Shown: positions 7,963 to 15,870, counted from the first letter of the stretch. The stretch: DNA of 64,000 nt from an uncultured Flavobacterium sp. (GCF_946478785.1 NZ_CAMLDD010000008.1:176517-240516), one strand, 5' to 3'. Notes: generated by a model not told the origin, from the sequence alone. Translations and numbers: made by a program.

Positions 7963-8595
7963 ATGAGTACATTACTAGAAAATCTTAATTGGAGATATGC
8001 AACAAAAAAATTTGATGCAACCAAAAAAATCTCCGAAACAGATTTAAATACTTTAAAAGAAGCTGTCAGATTAACTGCTTCTTCCTACGGATTACAACCT
8101 TTTAAAGTGGTTATCGTAGAAAATCCGGAAATTAGAGAACAGTTAAAAGCGGCAGCTTACGGACAAACTCAAATTACTGATGCATCTCAAATTTTTGTTT
8201 TTGCAAACGACTTAAATGCAGGACCAGAATCAGTAGCTGCTTACATTAAGAATATTAGTGAAACAAGAGGAGTTCCTACTGAAGCATTAAGCGGCTTTGA
8301 AGATATGATGAACGGAGTAATTTCAAATTTATCACAGGAGGCTAAAAATATTTGGACAGCAAAACAAACTTACATCGCTTTAGGAACTCTGCTGTCTGCT
8401 GCAGCTGAATTAAAAATCGATGCAACTCCAATGGAAGGTTTCAATGCTGCTGCATTTAATGAAATTTTAGGTTTCGATAAATTAGGTTTAAATGCGTCTG
8501 TTATCGCCACTGTAGGATACAGACATGATGAGGACGACACTCAGCATTACAAAAAAGTAAGAAAATCACAAGAAGAATTATTTATCACACTATAA
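7963..8595 (+). CDS. Nitroreductase-family NAD(P)H-dependent flavoprotein
   Basis: A 210-residue protein of the NfsB-like nitroreductase family. The N-terminal RYATKKFD segment and the stretch LTASSYGLQPFKVVIV are typical of the FMN-binding core, and AATPMEGFNAAAFNEILGF-like sequence (ATPMEGF, around 155-161) is the usual C-terminal marker. Relatives reduce quinones, nitroaromatics or other electrophiles with NAD(P)H. The gene starts 4 bases after marR and is followed by yceI, so it is probably derepressed together with both when the MarR protein senses its ligand. The true substrate is unknown. Confidence 0.88.
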   Translation: MSTLLENLNWRYATKKFDATKKISETDLNTLKEAVRLTASSYGLQPFKVVIVENPEIREQLKAAAYGQTQITDASQIFVFANDLNAGPESVAAYIKNISETRGVPTEALSGFEDMMNGVISNLSQEAKNIWTAKQTYIALGTLLSAAAELKIDATPMEGFNAAAFNEILGFDKLGLNASVIATVGYRHDEDDTQHYKKVRKSQEELFITL

Positions 8596-8627
8596 TTATT
8601 AATAACAATCAAAATCAATTTTACAAC

Positions 8628-9197
8628 ATGAAAAATTTAAAAACAATTGCATTAGCATTATTCGTAGCAGTAGCGTCAGTTTCAGTAAACGCACAAACTA
8701 AAACAATTGACGCAAAGTCAAGTACTATCAAATGGGTAGGTAAAAAAGTAACCGGAGAACACTCAGGAACTGTAGATTTTAAAGACGGAGCTGTAATTTT
8801 TAAAGGAAAAAAATTAACTGGTGGAAGTTTTACTGTTGACATGACTTCATTAAACGCAACGGATTTAAGTGGAGAATACCAACAAAAATTAAACGGTCAC
8901 CTAAAAGCAGATGATTTCTTTGGAACTGACAAATATCCAACTGCTAAATTAGTTTTCAAAAAAATTGGAACTACTAAAACGGCTAATGTTTATAAAGTGA
9001 CTGCTGATTTGACTATCAAAGGAATTACTAAACCTGTAATTTTTGATTTAACCGTAAATCCAAACAGTGCTACAACTGCATTTAAAGTTGACAGAACTAA
9101 ATATGATATCAAATACAACTCTGGTAACTTCTTCGAAAATTTAGGAGACAAAACTATCAATGATGATTTTGAATTAACAGTAGCTTTAAAATTCTAA
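8628..9197 (+). CDS. YceI-family periplasmic lipid-binding protein
   Basis: A 189-residue secreted protein. The first 22 residues form a signal peptide ending VSVNA before QTK. The mature part has the YceI pattern: STIKWVGKKVTGEHSGTVDF, then DFFGTDKYPTAKLVFKK and LTIKGITKPVIFDLTV. YceI folds as a lipocalin-like beta-barrel that binds isoprenoid quinones or amphiphiles in the periplasm. Third gene of the marR operon, 32 bases after the nitroreductase. The combination of a quinone-type reductase and an isoprenoid-binding protein suggests a common lipid or quinone-linked substrate, which is inference. A strong terminator follows. Confidence 0.92.
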   Translation: MKNLKTIALALFVAVASVSVNAQTKTIDAKSSTIKWVGKKVTGEHSGTVDFKDGAVIFKGKKLTGGSFTVDMTSLNATDLSGEYQQKLNGHLKADDFFGTDKYPTAKLVFKKIGTTKTANVYKVTADLTIKGITKPVIFDLTVNPNSATTAFKVDRTKYDIKYNSGNFFENLGDKTINDDFELTVALKF

Positions 9198-9226
9198 TAT
9201 TTCAAACTTACTAGTTCTAAATTCAG

Positions 9227-9266
9227 CAAGCCCCAACAGTCTTAGATTGTTGGGGTTTGTTTTTTT
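9227..9266 (+). terminator. Intrinsic terminator of the marR-yceI operon
   Basis: CAAGCCCCAACA (9227-9238) pairs with TGTTGGGGTTTG (9248-9259) with one G-T pair and a 9-base loop, followed by a run of T. Confidence 0.85.
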
Positions 9267-9344
9267 ATTAAAAAAAACATCGAAAAAACGTAAAAATAAC
9301 GTTCTTAATATTCTAATAACCCTTTCATAACAAGGCATCGCATT

Positions 9345-9371
9345 TTGATTAACACTCGGCTTATAATTTTG
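9345..9371 (+). promoter_or_regulatory. Predicted promoter of the beta-helix gene
   Basis: TTG at 9345-9347 and TAATTTTG at 9364-9371, 16 bases apart, fit the Bacteroidota -33/-7 pattern. The ATG is at 9415. Confidence 0.5.
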
Positions 9372-9414
9372 GCTTTATTAAAAAAATCAAAAGCTAGAAA
9401 TCAAAATTATAGTT

Positions 9415-10692
9415 ATGAAAACTAAAATCAGTATTGCCTTTATCATTTCCCTCAGCACTTTTCTTCTACACGCACAACAGCAAAAAGGAATTTTCGGAAC
9501 AGCTAACTGGATGAATAACTGGACCAACTTTAAACCCTACGCTGTTGAATATAATGAAGCAACCAATATAATAGCGGGTACAATCGATAAAGACACCAAA
9601 CTAACCAAATGCAACACCTACCAATTAGTAGGGATTGTGTATGTAACTAATAATGCTACACTTACAATTGAACCCGGCACGGTTATTAGAGGAGATGATA
9701 AAACCTGTGGCACTCTAGTAATTACAAATGGTTCTAAAATTATAGCCGAAGGTCTGGAAACAGATCCTATAATTTTTACATCGAATAAAGAAAACACTGC
9801 AAGACGACCTGGTGATTGGGGGGGAATTATAATTCTTGGAAAAGCACCTATCAATAAATTGGGCGGAATAAGCACATTACCTTTCAATTTGGAACCTATG
9901 CTAAATCATTATGGAGGAGAGGATACAGAAGATAATTCAGGAATCTTGAAATATGTCCGTATTGAATATTCAGGAAGAAAATTAAGCGCTTTGAAAGAAC
10001 TTAACGGACTTTCATTAGCCGGTGTAGGAAGAAAAACCGTTTTAAGTAACATTCAGATCAGCTATTCTAATGATGATTCTTTTGAATGTTACGGTGGTGA
10101 TTTGAATATGAACAACTTAATTTCATACCGAACTACAGATGATGACTTTGATTTTACACAAGGAGTTCAAATCAATATCAGCAACAGTATTGCTATTCGG
10201 CACCCTTATTCTTCAGATGTTTCAGGATCAAGATGTTTTGAAGTGGACTCCTATGACAAAGTAGAAAACACTGATATGACCAAGAAAATGACCAAAATAA
10301 ATGCCAGCAACATTACTTTAATCAATTTGGAAGAAAACAATCAGGGACTGGTCAGAGAATCATTATATGTTAGGGAAGATACCTTCTTTAAATTGACGAA
10401 CAGTGTCATTTCCGGCTTTACGCCTTTTGCTTTATTAGAAGGAAATATTGGAAACGGAGATGTTAATTTATCTAAAATTGCATTTCAAAACCTGATAATT
10501 AACAATTGTGGTGGAGGAATTACCAGCGAATCTGCAAGCGGAAATTCAGCTATTCAAAGATATTATGGAAACCCTTCATTCTTTTTGGAATTCACAAAAA
10601 TTAAAAACAGCATTTTGTTTGCAATGCCTGATATAAAAGGAAATCCAGATTTTAGAAGAAATATGAACAACACAGTTGCAAGTGGAAATTAG
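9415..10692 (+). CDS. Secreted right-handed beta-helix-like protein of unknown function
   Basis: A 425-residue exported protein with a clear N-terminal signal peptide ending LLHAQ. The mature protein is rich in the short strand-turn pattern of parallel beta-helices, for example YVTNNATLTIEPGTVIRGDD, GTLVITNGSKIIAEG and DPIIFTSNKE. It then has GDWGGIIILGKAPIN and a SNDDSFECYGG segment. Similar proteins are common in Bacteroidota and are often found with TonB-dependent receptors or phosphate-starvation genes, but no such neighbour is present. There is no recognisable type IX secretion C-terminal domain, so it may stay in the periplasm or be a lipid-free surface protein. It stands alone with its own promoter. 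No enzymatic motif was recognised. Confidence 0.72.
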   Translation: MKTKISIAFIISLSTFLLHAQQQKGIFGTANWMNNWTNFKPYAVEYNEATNIIAGTIDKDTKLTKCNTYQLVGIVYVTNNATLTIEPGTVIRGDDKTCGTLVITNGSKIIAEGLETDPIIFTSNKENTARRPGDWGGIIILGKAPINKLGGISTLPFNLEPMLNHYGGEDTEDNSGILKYVRIEYSGRKLSALKELNGLSLAGVGRKTVLSNIQISYSNDDSFECYGGDLNMNNLISYRTTDDDFDFTQGVQINISNSIAIRHPYSSDVSGSRCFEVDSYDKVENTDMTKKMTKINASNITLINLEENNQGLVRESLYVREDTFFKLTNSVISGFTPFALLEGNIGNGDVNLSKIAFQNLIINNCGGGITSESASGNSAIQRYYGNPSFFLEFTKIKNSILFAMPDIKGNPDFRRNMNNTVASGN

Positions 10693-10791
10693 GGGATTCA
10701 AAACACCTTTCAATTTTAGATATTTAACAAATTTCTAAATTAGGAAAAGTTTTTTTTTGCCTTTAGTGTATTTTAATTCAAATTACATTTA

Positions 10792-10799
10792 TATATTTG
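10792..10799 (+). promoter_or_regulatory. Predicted -7 box of the trp operon
   Basis: TATATTTG matches TAnnTTTG. It lies 18 bases before the leader-peptide ATG at 10818, so the untranslated lead would be about 12 bases. No clean -33 TTG is at the right distance. Confidence 0.5.
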
Positions 10800-10817
10800 C
10801 CATATCAAAATAAGATT

Positions 10818-10874
10818 ATGAAAATTACAATGAACAATACTTGGTGGTGGAAGAATTTACGTCAATCGTCGTGA
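10818..10874 (+). CDS. trpL: trp leader peptide (18 residues, three consecutive Trp)
   Basis: A short frame encodes MKITMNNTWWWKNLRQSS. The three Trp codons are at 10842-10850 and the stop codon is at 10872-10874. No other reason for three TGG codons in a row is apparent, and the frame sits between a promoter box and a terminator upstream of trpE. The role is to sense Trp-tRNA: a ribosome stalled on the TGG codons leaves the antiterminator strand free, while one that reaches the stop codon covers it. The motif fits the published Bacteroid-trp attenuation class as I recall it. Too short for standard gene finders. Confidence 0.85.
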   Translation: MKITMNNTWWWKNLRQSS

Positions 10875-10942
10875 ACAAAGCTTCCTATGGTATTATAACT
10901 ATAAATATAAAAGGCTTGTCATCACGACAAGCCTTTTTTTTT
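10868..10942 (+). terminator. trp attenuator: terminator hairpin with alternative antiterminator
   Basis: Terminator: AAGGCTTGTC (10911-10920) pairs perfectly with GACAAGCCTT (10926-10935) around ATCAC and runs into nine T (10934-10942). Antiterminator: 10868-10883 can pair with 10911-10928 instead. GTCGTGA pairs with TCACGAC, then ACAA with TTGT, GC with GC and TT with AA, interrupted by small bulges, for about 15 pairs. The two structures use the same strand and exclude each other. A 1:2 pairing, GGAAG (10849-10853) with CTTCC (10881-10885), overlaps the last Trp codon. High Trp should give termination and low Trp readthrough. Confidence 0.85.
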
Positions 10943-10991
10943 GGTCGCAATTGAATCAACAGAAATATTAAAAACATAAAAACGAAATACT

Positions 10992-12392
10992 TTGAAACCT
11001 TTTATACTCAACACACACTACAAACAAATTCTGGCAGATACCATCACGCCGGTAAGTATTTATTTTAAAATCAGGGATAAATTTCCAAATAGTTTATTAC
11101 TTGAAAGTAGTGACTATCACGGAAATGACAATAGTTTCTCGTATATCTGCTGCAACCCGATTGCGACGATTAAAATCGAAAACGAAATCATTTCTAAAAC
11201 TTTTCCTGACGGAACGACGGAGCAAATTAATATTGATACTTCAACTAATATTCCGGAAGTAATTCAGGAATTTTCAGGTCAGTTTAAATCGGAGAAAAAT
11301 GATTTTAAATTCATTAATAATGGGTTGTTCGGATACATTTCGTATGATGCAGTTCGTTATTTTGAAAAAGTTTCAATTGCCAAAAAAGATACTGCGACTT
11401 TAATTCCGGATGTATTTTATGCGGTTTATCAAAACATTATCGCAATCAATCACTTCAAAAACGAAGCGTATATTTTTTGTCATAGCGTGGATGGAAGAAA
11501 CAATATTTCTGAAATTGAGCAATTATTACAATCCAGAAATATAGCTTCGTACAAATTCACGAAAGAAGGCGAAGGCTTTTCAAACCTGACCGATGAGGAA
11601 TTTAAACACAATGTGGCTTTAGCCAAAAAGCACTGTTTCCGTGGTGATGTATTCCAGTTGGTTTTATCCCGTCGTTTTACACAAGGTTTTAAAGGTGATG
11701 AATTTAATGTTTACCGTGCTTTGCGAAGTATTAATCCATCTCCGTATTTATTCTTTTTTGATTATGGTGATTTCAAAATATTTGGGTCTTCGCCCGAAGC
11801 ACAAATTATCGTAAAAGACAGAAAAGCAGAGATTCATCCAATCGCAGGAACTTTCAGAAGAACCGGTAATGATGAAAAAGATGCTGAATTAGCAAAAAAA
11901 CTATCCGAAGATAAAAAAGAAAACAGCGAACACGTAATGTTGGTCGATTTAGCTAGAAACGATTTGAGTAGAAACGGTCATGATGTGAATGTAGAAAGAT
12001 ATAGAGAAGTTCAGTTTTTCTCTCACGTGATTCACCTGGTTTCTAAAGTTACCGGACACTTACACGATAAAGCGACTACGATGCAAGTAGTTGCAGATAC
12101 TTTCCCAGCCGGAACTTTAAGCGGAGCACCTAAACACAGAGCCATGCAATTGATTGAAGATTACGAAAAAACAAATCGTAATTTTTACGGCGGAGCCATT
12201 GGTTTCATGGATTTCGAGGGGAATTTTAATCACGCCATTATGATTCGGACTTTCCTAAGTAAAAACCATCAATTACACTGCCAGGCTGGTGCCGGAATTG
12301 TTGCCAGCTCAGATGAAGAAAGCGAAATGCAGGAAGTTTACAATAAATTAAGAGCCTTGAATACGGCTTTGGAAATGGCTGAAAAGATCTAA
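10992..12392 (+). CDS. trpE: Anthranilate synthase component I
   Basis: TrpE (466 residues) makes anthranilate from chorismate with ammonia supplied by TrpG, the first step of tryptophan synthesis. The N-terminal part has LLESSDY (about 35-41), the site where Trp binds for feedback inhibition. The chorismate-binding domain contains RGDVFQLVLSRRFTQGF, then PIAGTFRRT, SEHVMLVDLARND, and TFPAGTLSGAPKHRAMQLI and GGAIGFM near the C-terminus. The start codon is TTG at 10992; no ATG is nearby in frame, and the first residues MKPF-NTHYKQ look like family N-termini. It lies 49 bases behind the attenuator, so its expression depends on readthrough. Confidence 0.95.
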   Translation: MKPFILNTHYKQILADTITPVSIYFKIRDKFPNSLLLESSDYHGNDNSFSYICCNPIATIKIENEIISKTFPDGTTEQINIDTSTNIPEVIQEFSGQFKSEKNDFKFINNGLFGYISYDAVRYFEKVSIAKKDTATLIPDVFYAVYQNIIAINHFKNEAYIFCHSVDGRNNISEIEQLLQSRNIASYKFTKEGEGFSNLTDEEFKHNVALAKKHCFRGDVFQLVLSRRFTQGFKGDEFNVYRALRSINPSPYLFFFDYGDFKIFGSSPEAQIIVKDRKAEIHPIAGTFRRTGNDEKDAELAKKLSEDKKENSEHVMLVDLARNDLSRNGHDVNVERYREVQFFSHVIHLVSKVTGHLHDKATTMQVVADTFPAGTLSGAPKHRAMQLIEDYEKTNRNFYGGAIGFMDFEGNFNHAIMIRTFLSKNHQLHCQAGAGIVASSDEESEMQEVYNKLRALNTALEMAEKI

Positions 12393-12395
12393 AAG

Positions 12396-12785
12396 ATGGG
12401 ACAAATTAAAATATTTGGCATCAGGGAAGAACTTCATCCGATAATGGAAAAGTTATCCCATATTTTAAGCGAATGCATGTTTGAAGCATTTCAATTTCCA
12501 AAAGAAAAAAAAGCACATCGTTTTATTTATGTTGATGAAGACAGCTTTTTTTATTTTGAAGGAAGAACAAAAAAGCATACGATTATAGAAATTAGCTGTT
12601 TTGAAGGAAGAAGCATCGAATCAAAAAAGAAATTATATCAATTGATTTTTGAGAAATTCGAAACGCTATTAAATATTACACCAATGGATGTTGAAATTAC
12701 CCTATTCGAAACTCCAATGCATAACTGGGGAATCCGGGGTAAAAGCGCAGATAAACTTGTTTTAAATTATAAAATTAACGTATAG
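12396..12785 (+). CDS. Tautomerase-like protein with Gly in place of the N-terminal Pro
   Basis: A 129-residue protein that starts 3 bases after trpE. The sequence resembles the Tautomerase_2 family (malonate-semialdehyde decarboxylase/4-oxalocrotonate tautomerase fold): ISCFEGRSIESKKKLYQLIF (about 69-88), then the family ending FETPMHNWGIRGKSADK. In active members Met is removed and Pro at position 2 is the catalytic base. Here the second codon is GGA (Gly), so the usual general base is missing. Either the protein is inactive, or it has another role. It is tightly coupled to trpE but has no known part in tryptophan synthesis. Confidence 0.75.
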   Translation: MGQIKIFGIREELHPIMEKLSHILSECMFEAFQFPKEKKAHRFIYVDEDSFFYFEGRTKKHTIIEISCFEGRSIESKKKLYQLIFEKFETLLNITPMDVEITLFETPMHNWGIRGKSADKLVLNYKINV

Positions 12786-13232
12786 ATGAAAAAATATATT
12801 CCTTTTTTAATTGTCATCCTGCTTTTAGCTTCGTGTGAAGCAAAAAAAGATTCAGATACACTCCCATTAACAGGAACCTGGCGTCTTATCTCAGCTGAAA
12901 CAACAGAAAAAGATTCTACGTTCTCGACTTTTAATCCAAAGACCAAAATGATTAAAATTATAAATGACAGTCATTTTGCTTTTTTCAATCATGATTTGAA
13001 TAACGGTAAAGACAGTTCAGCAGTATTCTTTGGCGGAGGCGGAAAATATACTTTGAAAGATAGTGTTTATACTGAAAATCTGGAGTATTTCAATAACCGT
13101 CAGTGGGAAAACAACAAATTTGAATTTGTCGTAAAAATTGAAAATGATACACTGATTCAAAAAGGAATAGAAAAAATAGAAAAATTAGGAATCAATCGAA
13201 TTATTACAGAAAAATACGTTCGAGAAAAATAA
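12786..13232 (+). CDS. Small lipoprotein, lipocalin-like domain
   Basis: A 148-residue protein whose first 17 residues form a lipoprotein signal (VILLLASC), with lipidation expected on Cys17. The mature part, about 130 residues, begins LTGTWRLISAETT, a pattern common in Bacteroidota lipocalin-like and DUF4488-type proteins, in which a small beta-barrel binds an unknown ligand. It starts directly after the tautomerase-like gene with no gap and lies between trpE and trpG. No enzymatic motif is visible. It has no apparent link to tryptophan synthesis and is probably a passenger. Confidence 0.7.
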   Translation: MKKYIPFLIVILLLASCEAKKDSDTLPLTGTWRLISAETTEKDSTFSTFNPKTKMIKIINDSHFAFFNHDLNNGKDSSAVFFGGGGKYTLKDSVYTENLEYFNNRQWENNKFEFVVKIENDTLIQKGIEKIEKLGINRIITEKYVREK

Positions 13233-13272
13233 AAAAATAGTTTTAAGTCGCTGTTTTCAGAACAGATAGAAA

Positions 13273-13312
13273 AACTTAGCAACTCAGAACCTTAGCAACT
13301 TAGCACCTCAAA
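13273..13312 (+). repeat. CTTAG-type intergenic repeat before trpG
   Basis: A run of ACTTAGCAACTCAGAACC followed by TTAGCAACTTAGCACC and A-rich sequence. It ends 4 bases before the trpG ATG. Other copies: 24941-24980, 28150-28190, 33641-33690, 41180-41211, 41627-41668. Confidence 0.6.
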
Positions 13313-13316
13313 AAAA

Positions 13317-13883
13317 ATGAAAAAAATATTAGTTATAGACAATTACGATAGTTTTACTTATAATTTAGTACACTATCTGGAAGATTTAAACTGCGAAGTA
13401 ACCGTATACAGAAACGACGAATTTGATATTGACGAAATCGATTCTTTCGATAAAATTTTACTTTCACCAGGGCCAGGAATCCCGGATGAAGCAGGACTAT
13501 TAAAAGATGTAATTCGAAAATATGCTCCAACAAAAAGCATTTTAGGCGTTTGTTTAGGCCAGCAAGCCATTGGAGAAGTGTTTGGAGGAACGCTTTCAAA
13601 CCTTGATAAAGTATATCATGGTGTGGCGACAAATGTAAAAAAAGCAGTTACAGACGAATCACTATTTGAAGGACTGGAAGATGAATTTGAAGTTGGCAGA
13701 TACCACTCATGGGTTGTGGATGCTGATTTGCCGGATGTTCTGGAAGCTACTTCGTTTGAAGAGCACGGTCAGGTAATGTCGTTACGTCATAGAACTTACG
13801 ATGTGCGCGGAGTACAATTTCATCCGGAAAGTGTTTTAACACCAAACGGAAAAAGAATTTTAGAGAACTGGATTAAAGGATAA
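13317..13883 (+). CDS. trpG: Anthranilate synthase component II (glutamine amidotransferase)
   Basis: A 188-residue class I glutamine amidotransferase that releases ammonia from glutamine for TrpE. The catalytic triad is Cys79 (GVCLGQQAIGE), His169 and Glu171 (GVQFHPESVL). The oxyanion segment LLSPGPGIPDEAG is at about residues 48-60. Length is normal for the stand-alone subunit, with no fusion to TrpD. It is the second trp gene, separated from trpE by the tautomerase-like and lipoprotein genes. Confidence 0.94.
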   Translation: MKKILVIDNYDSFTYNLVHYLEDLNCEVTVYRNDEFDIDEIDSFDKILLSPGPGIPDEAGLLKDVIRKYAPTKSILGVCLGQQAIGEVFGGTLSNLDKVYHGVATNVKKAVTDESLFEGLEDEFEVGRYHSWVVDADLPDVLEATSFEEHGQVMSLRHRTYDVRGVQFHPESVLTPNGKRILENWIKG

Positions 13884-13887
13884 TTAT

Positions 13888-13949
13888 TTTGTTTCAGGTT
13901 TCAGGTTGCTGCTGTAACGTAGAACTTGAAACCTGAAACCTGAAACAAA
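13888..13949. repeat. TTTCAGG inverted repeat with perfect 20-bp arms
   Basis: The left arm at 13888-13907 (TTTGTTTCAGGTTTCAGGTT) pairs perfectly with 13930-13949 around a 22-base loop. It ends 6 bases before the GNAT start codon. A related, less perfect element lies at 14368-14430, on the other side of the GNAT gene. Confidence 0.85.
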
Positions 13950-13955
13950 CGAACA

Positions 13956-14363
13956 ATGCAAATAACAATTTTAGAAACCAGGGATATCAAAATTGAAGAT
14001 ATATTATCATTGTATAAAGCCAATGAATGGAGTTCAGCCAATAAGCCAAATGAATTATATAATGGTCTTTTAAATTCTGAAACTTTGATTACAGCCTGGG
14101 AAGGAAAAAAGTTAGTGGGATTAGGCAATGCAATTTCTGACGGATTTTTAACAGTTTATTATCCACATTTATTGGTACTACCGGAATATCAGGGAAAAGG
14201 AATCGGAAAATTGATTATGGACAAAATGCAGGAGAAATACAAACACTTTCACATGCAGATGTTAACTGCTGACGGAAGATCAGTTGATTTCTACAAGAAA
14301 AACGGATTTGAAAGAGCCGGAAAAACAGAACCCATGTGGATTTATCAGGGTAATGAACATTAA
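13956..14363 (+). CDS. GNAT-family N-acetyltransferase
   Basis: A 135-residue acetyltransferase. The acetyl-CoA binding loop is VLPEYQGKGIGKLIMDKM (about 74-91), followed by the C-terminal FYKKNGFERAG strand-helix typical of GNAT proteins. Substrate unknown; this subgroup is often annotated as a generic acetyltransferase. It lies between trpG and trpD on the same strand, bordered on both sides by inverted repeats of the TTTCAGG family, which makes it look like an inserted passenger. It must be transcribed with the trp operon unless it has a hidden promoter. Confidence 0.85.
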   Translation: MQITILETRDIKIEDILSLYKANEWSSANKPNELYNGLLNSETLITAWEGKKLVGLGNAISDGFLTVYYPHLLVLPEYQGKGIGKLIMDKMQEKYKHFHMQMLTADGRSVDFYKKNGFERAGKTEPMWIYQGNEH

Positions 14364-14367
14364 GAAA

Positions 14368-14430
14368 GTTTCAGGCTTCAAGTTCTAAGTTTCAAGTTCA
14401 CACAGAACCTGAAACCTGAAACTTGAAACA
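14368..14430. repeat. TTTCAGG-type inverted repeat, imperfect copy
   Basis: GTTTCAGGCTTCAAGTTCT and related runs are mirrored by AGAACCTGAAACCTGAAAC and CTTGAAAC. Same family as 13888-13949. The A-rich tail leads into the trpD start at 14450. Confidence 0.65.
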
Positions 14431-14449
14431 AAAAAACAAAAGTAAAAAA

Positions 14450-15442
14450 ATGAAAACTATATTAAACAAATTAATCAATCACGAAGTGCTTACCAAAGAG
14501 GAAGCAAAAGAAGTATTGATTAACATTTCAAGCGGAAGTTATAACCCAAGTCAGATTTCGGCATTTTTAACCGTATTTATGATGCGAAGCATTACGATTG
14601 ATGAACTTTCAGGATTTCGTGAAGCTTTATTGGAATTATGCATTCGCGTTGATTTATCAGCGTACAACACCATCGATCTGTGCGGAACCGGAGGTGACGG
14701 AAAAGACACTTTCAATATTTCAACCTTGGCTTCATTTGTTGCTGCCGGAGCCGGAATAAAAGTAGCCAAACATGGAAATTATGGCGTTTCATCGATTTCA
14801 GGATCAAGCAACGTAATGGAAAAAATGGGCATTAAATTCAGTAATGATCCTTCATTCTTGGAAAAATGTATCGATCAGGCGGGAATTTGTGTTTTACACG
14901 CTCCCCTATTTCACCCGGCAATGAAAAATGTTGGCCCAATACGTAAAGAACTTGCAGTAAAAACCTTTTTTAATATGTTGGGACCAATGGTAAATCCGTC
15001 TTTTCCACAAAATCAATTGGTTGGAGTTTTCAACTTAGAATTAGCCAGAATCTATGCGTATTTATACCAAAGCACCAATGTGAATTTCACGATCTTACAT
15101 TCGCTTGACGGTTATGACGAAATCTCTTTAACTGGTCCAACCAAAACCATTTCAAATCATATGGAAGGCATGTTAAAACCCGAAGATTTTGGTGTTCGCC
15201 TTTTATCGCAAAGTGAAATCGAAGGCGGAAAAACGATAGAAGAATCGGCTGAAATGTTCACCAATATCATTTCAGGAAAAGGAACAGAAGCGCAAAACAA
15301 TGTGGTTCTCGCTAATGCAGCAATGGCAATTGCAACAGTTACAAAATGTACTCCTTTGGAAGGATTTGAATTGGCAAAAGAAAGTTTATTTTCCGGAAAA
15401 GGATTAAAAGCATTAAATAAATTGAAAGATTTAATGATTTAA
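14450..15442 (+). CDS. trpD: Anthranilate phosphoribosyltransferase
   Basis: TrpD transfers the phosphoribosyl group of PRPP to anthranilate. The PRPP loop CGTGGDGKDTFN lies at about residues 78-89, KHGNYGVSSISGSSNVME follows, and FFNMLGPMVNP is near the hinge. The start is set at the ATG at 14450 (331 residues). A longer frame with TTG at 14423 would begin inside the TTTCAGG repeat and adds only a Lys/Asn-rich leader, so it is unlikely. It is a stand-alone enzyme, not fused to TrpG. Confidence 0.94.
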   Translation: MKTILNKLINHEVLTKEEAKEVLINISSGSYNPSQISAFLTVFMMRSITIDELSGFREALLELCIRVDLSAYNTIDLCGTGGDGKDTFNISTLASFVAAGAGIKVAKHGNYGVSSISGSSNVMEKMGIKFSNDPSFLEKCIDQAGICVLHAPLFHPAMKNVGPIRKELAVKTFFNMLGPMVNPSFPQNQLVGVFNLELARIYAYLYQSTNVNFTILHSLDGYDEISLTGPTKTISNHMEGMLKPEDFGVRLLSQSEIEGGKTIEESAEMFTNIISGKGTEAQNNVVLANAAMAIATVTKCTPLEGFELAKESLFSGKGLKALNKLKDLMI

Positions 15443-15455
15443 AAATTAAAAAATT

Positions 15456-15824
15456 ATGACCAAATCTTTTGAAGAATTTGAAGTTTATAAAAAAGGAATT
15501 TATTTAGCTAAAATAATTTTTGAATTAGTAAGTAGTAAAACTTTTGAAAGAGAGTTTGGTTTTAAGGATCAGATTAAAAGAGCTGTAATATCAATTACAA
15601 ACAATATTGCAGAAGGTTCAGAATACAATAATAACAAACAATTAATAAGATATTTAAAAATTTCAAAAGGAAGTTGCGCAGAAGTTAGAAGTATGTTAGT
15701 TTTATCAAGAGAACTTGGTTTCTGTAATCAATTAGAAATTCAAAAAGGGTATGACACAACTATTGAAATTTCTCAAAACCTTTCAAATTTTATAAAATAT
15801 TTAAACACAAAAATCAAAGAATGA
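15456..15824 (+). CDS. Four-helix-bundle protein (S23/IVS family)
   Basis: A 122-residue protein of the four-helix-bundle family named after the open reading frame found in 23S rRNA intervening sequences. The motifs FEEFEVYKKGIYLAKIIF near the N-terminus and RAVISITNNIAEGSEYN in the second helix are diagnostic. The function is unknown; members are found scattered as single genes in Bacteroidota. It sits between trpD (13 bases upstream) and trpC. A paralogue of about the same length lies at 41267-41626. The C-terminal half is Asn/Ile/Lys-rich. Confidence 0.88.
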   Translation: MTKSFEEFEVYKKGIYLAKIIFELVSSKTFEREFGFKDQIKRAVISITNNIAEGSEYNNNKQLIRYLKISKGSCAEVRSMLVLSRELGFCNQLEIQKGYDTTIEISQNLSNFIKYLNTKIKE

Positions 15825-15827
15825 TTT

Positions 15828-15870
15828 TTTGGATTGAATTTTTCAATCTTTAAATTTTTCAATCTTTAAA
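15828..15870 (+). repeat. TTTTTCAATCTTTAAA tandem/inverted element before trpC
   Basis: GGATTGAATTTTTCAATC forms a small hairpin. TTTTTCAATCTTTAAA is then repeated in tandem, ending shortly before the trpC ATG at 15882. Confidence 0.5.

Noticed and set aside
9415..10692. Type IX secretion cargo
   Set aside because: The protein has a signal peptide but no recognisable type A or type B C-terminal sorting domain.
14423..14449. Longer trpD start at TTG 14423
   Set aside because: The added residues come from the TTTCAGG repeat tail and are Lys/Asn-rich; the ATG at 14450 fits the family.
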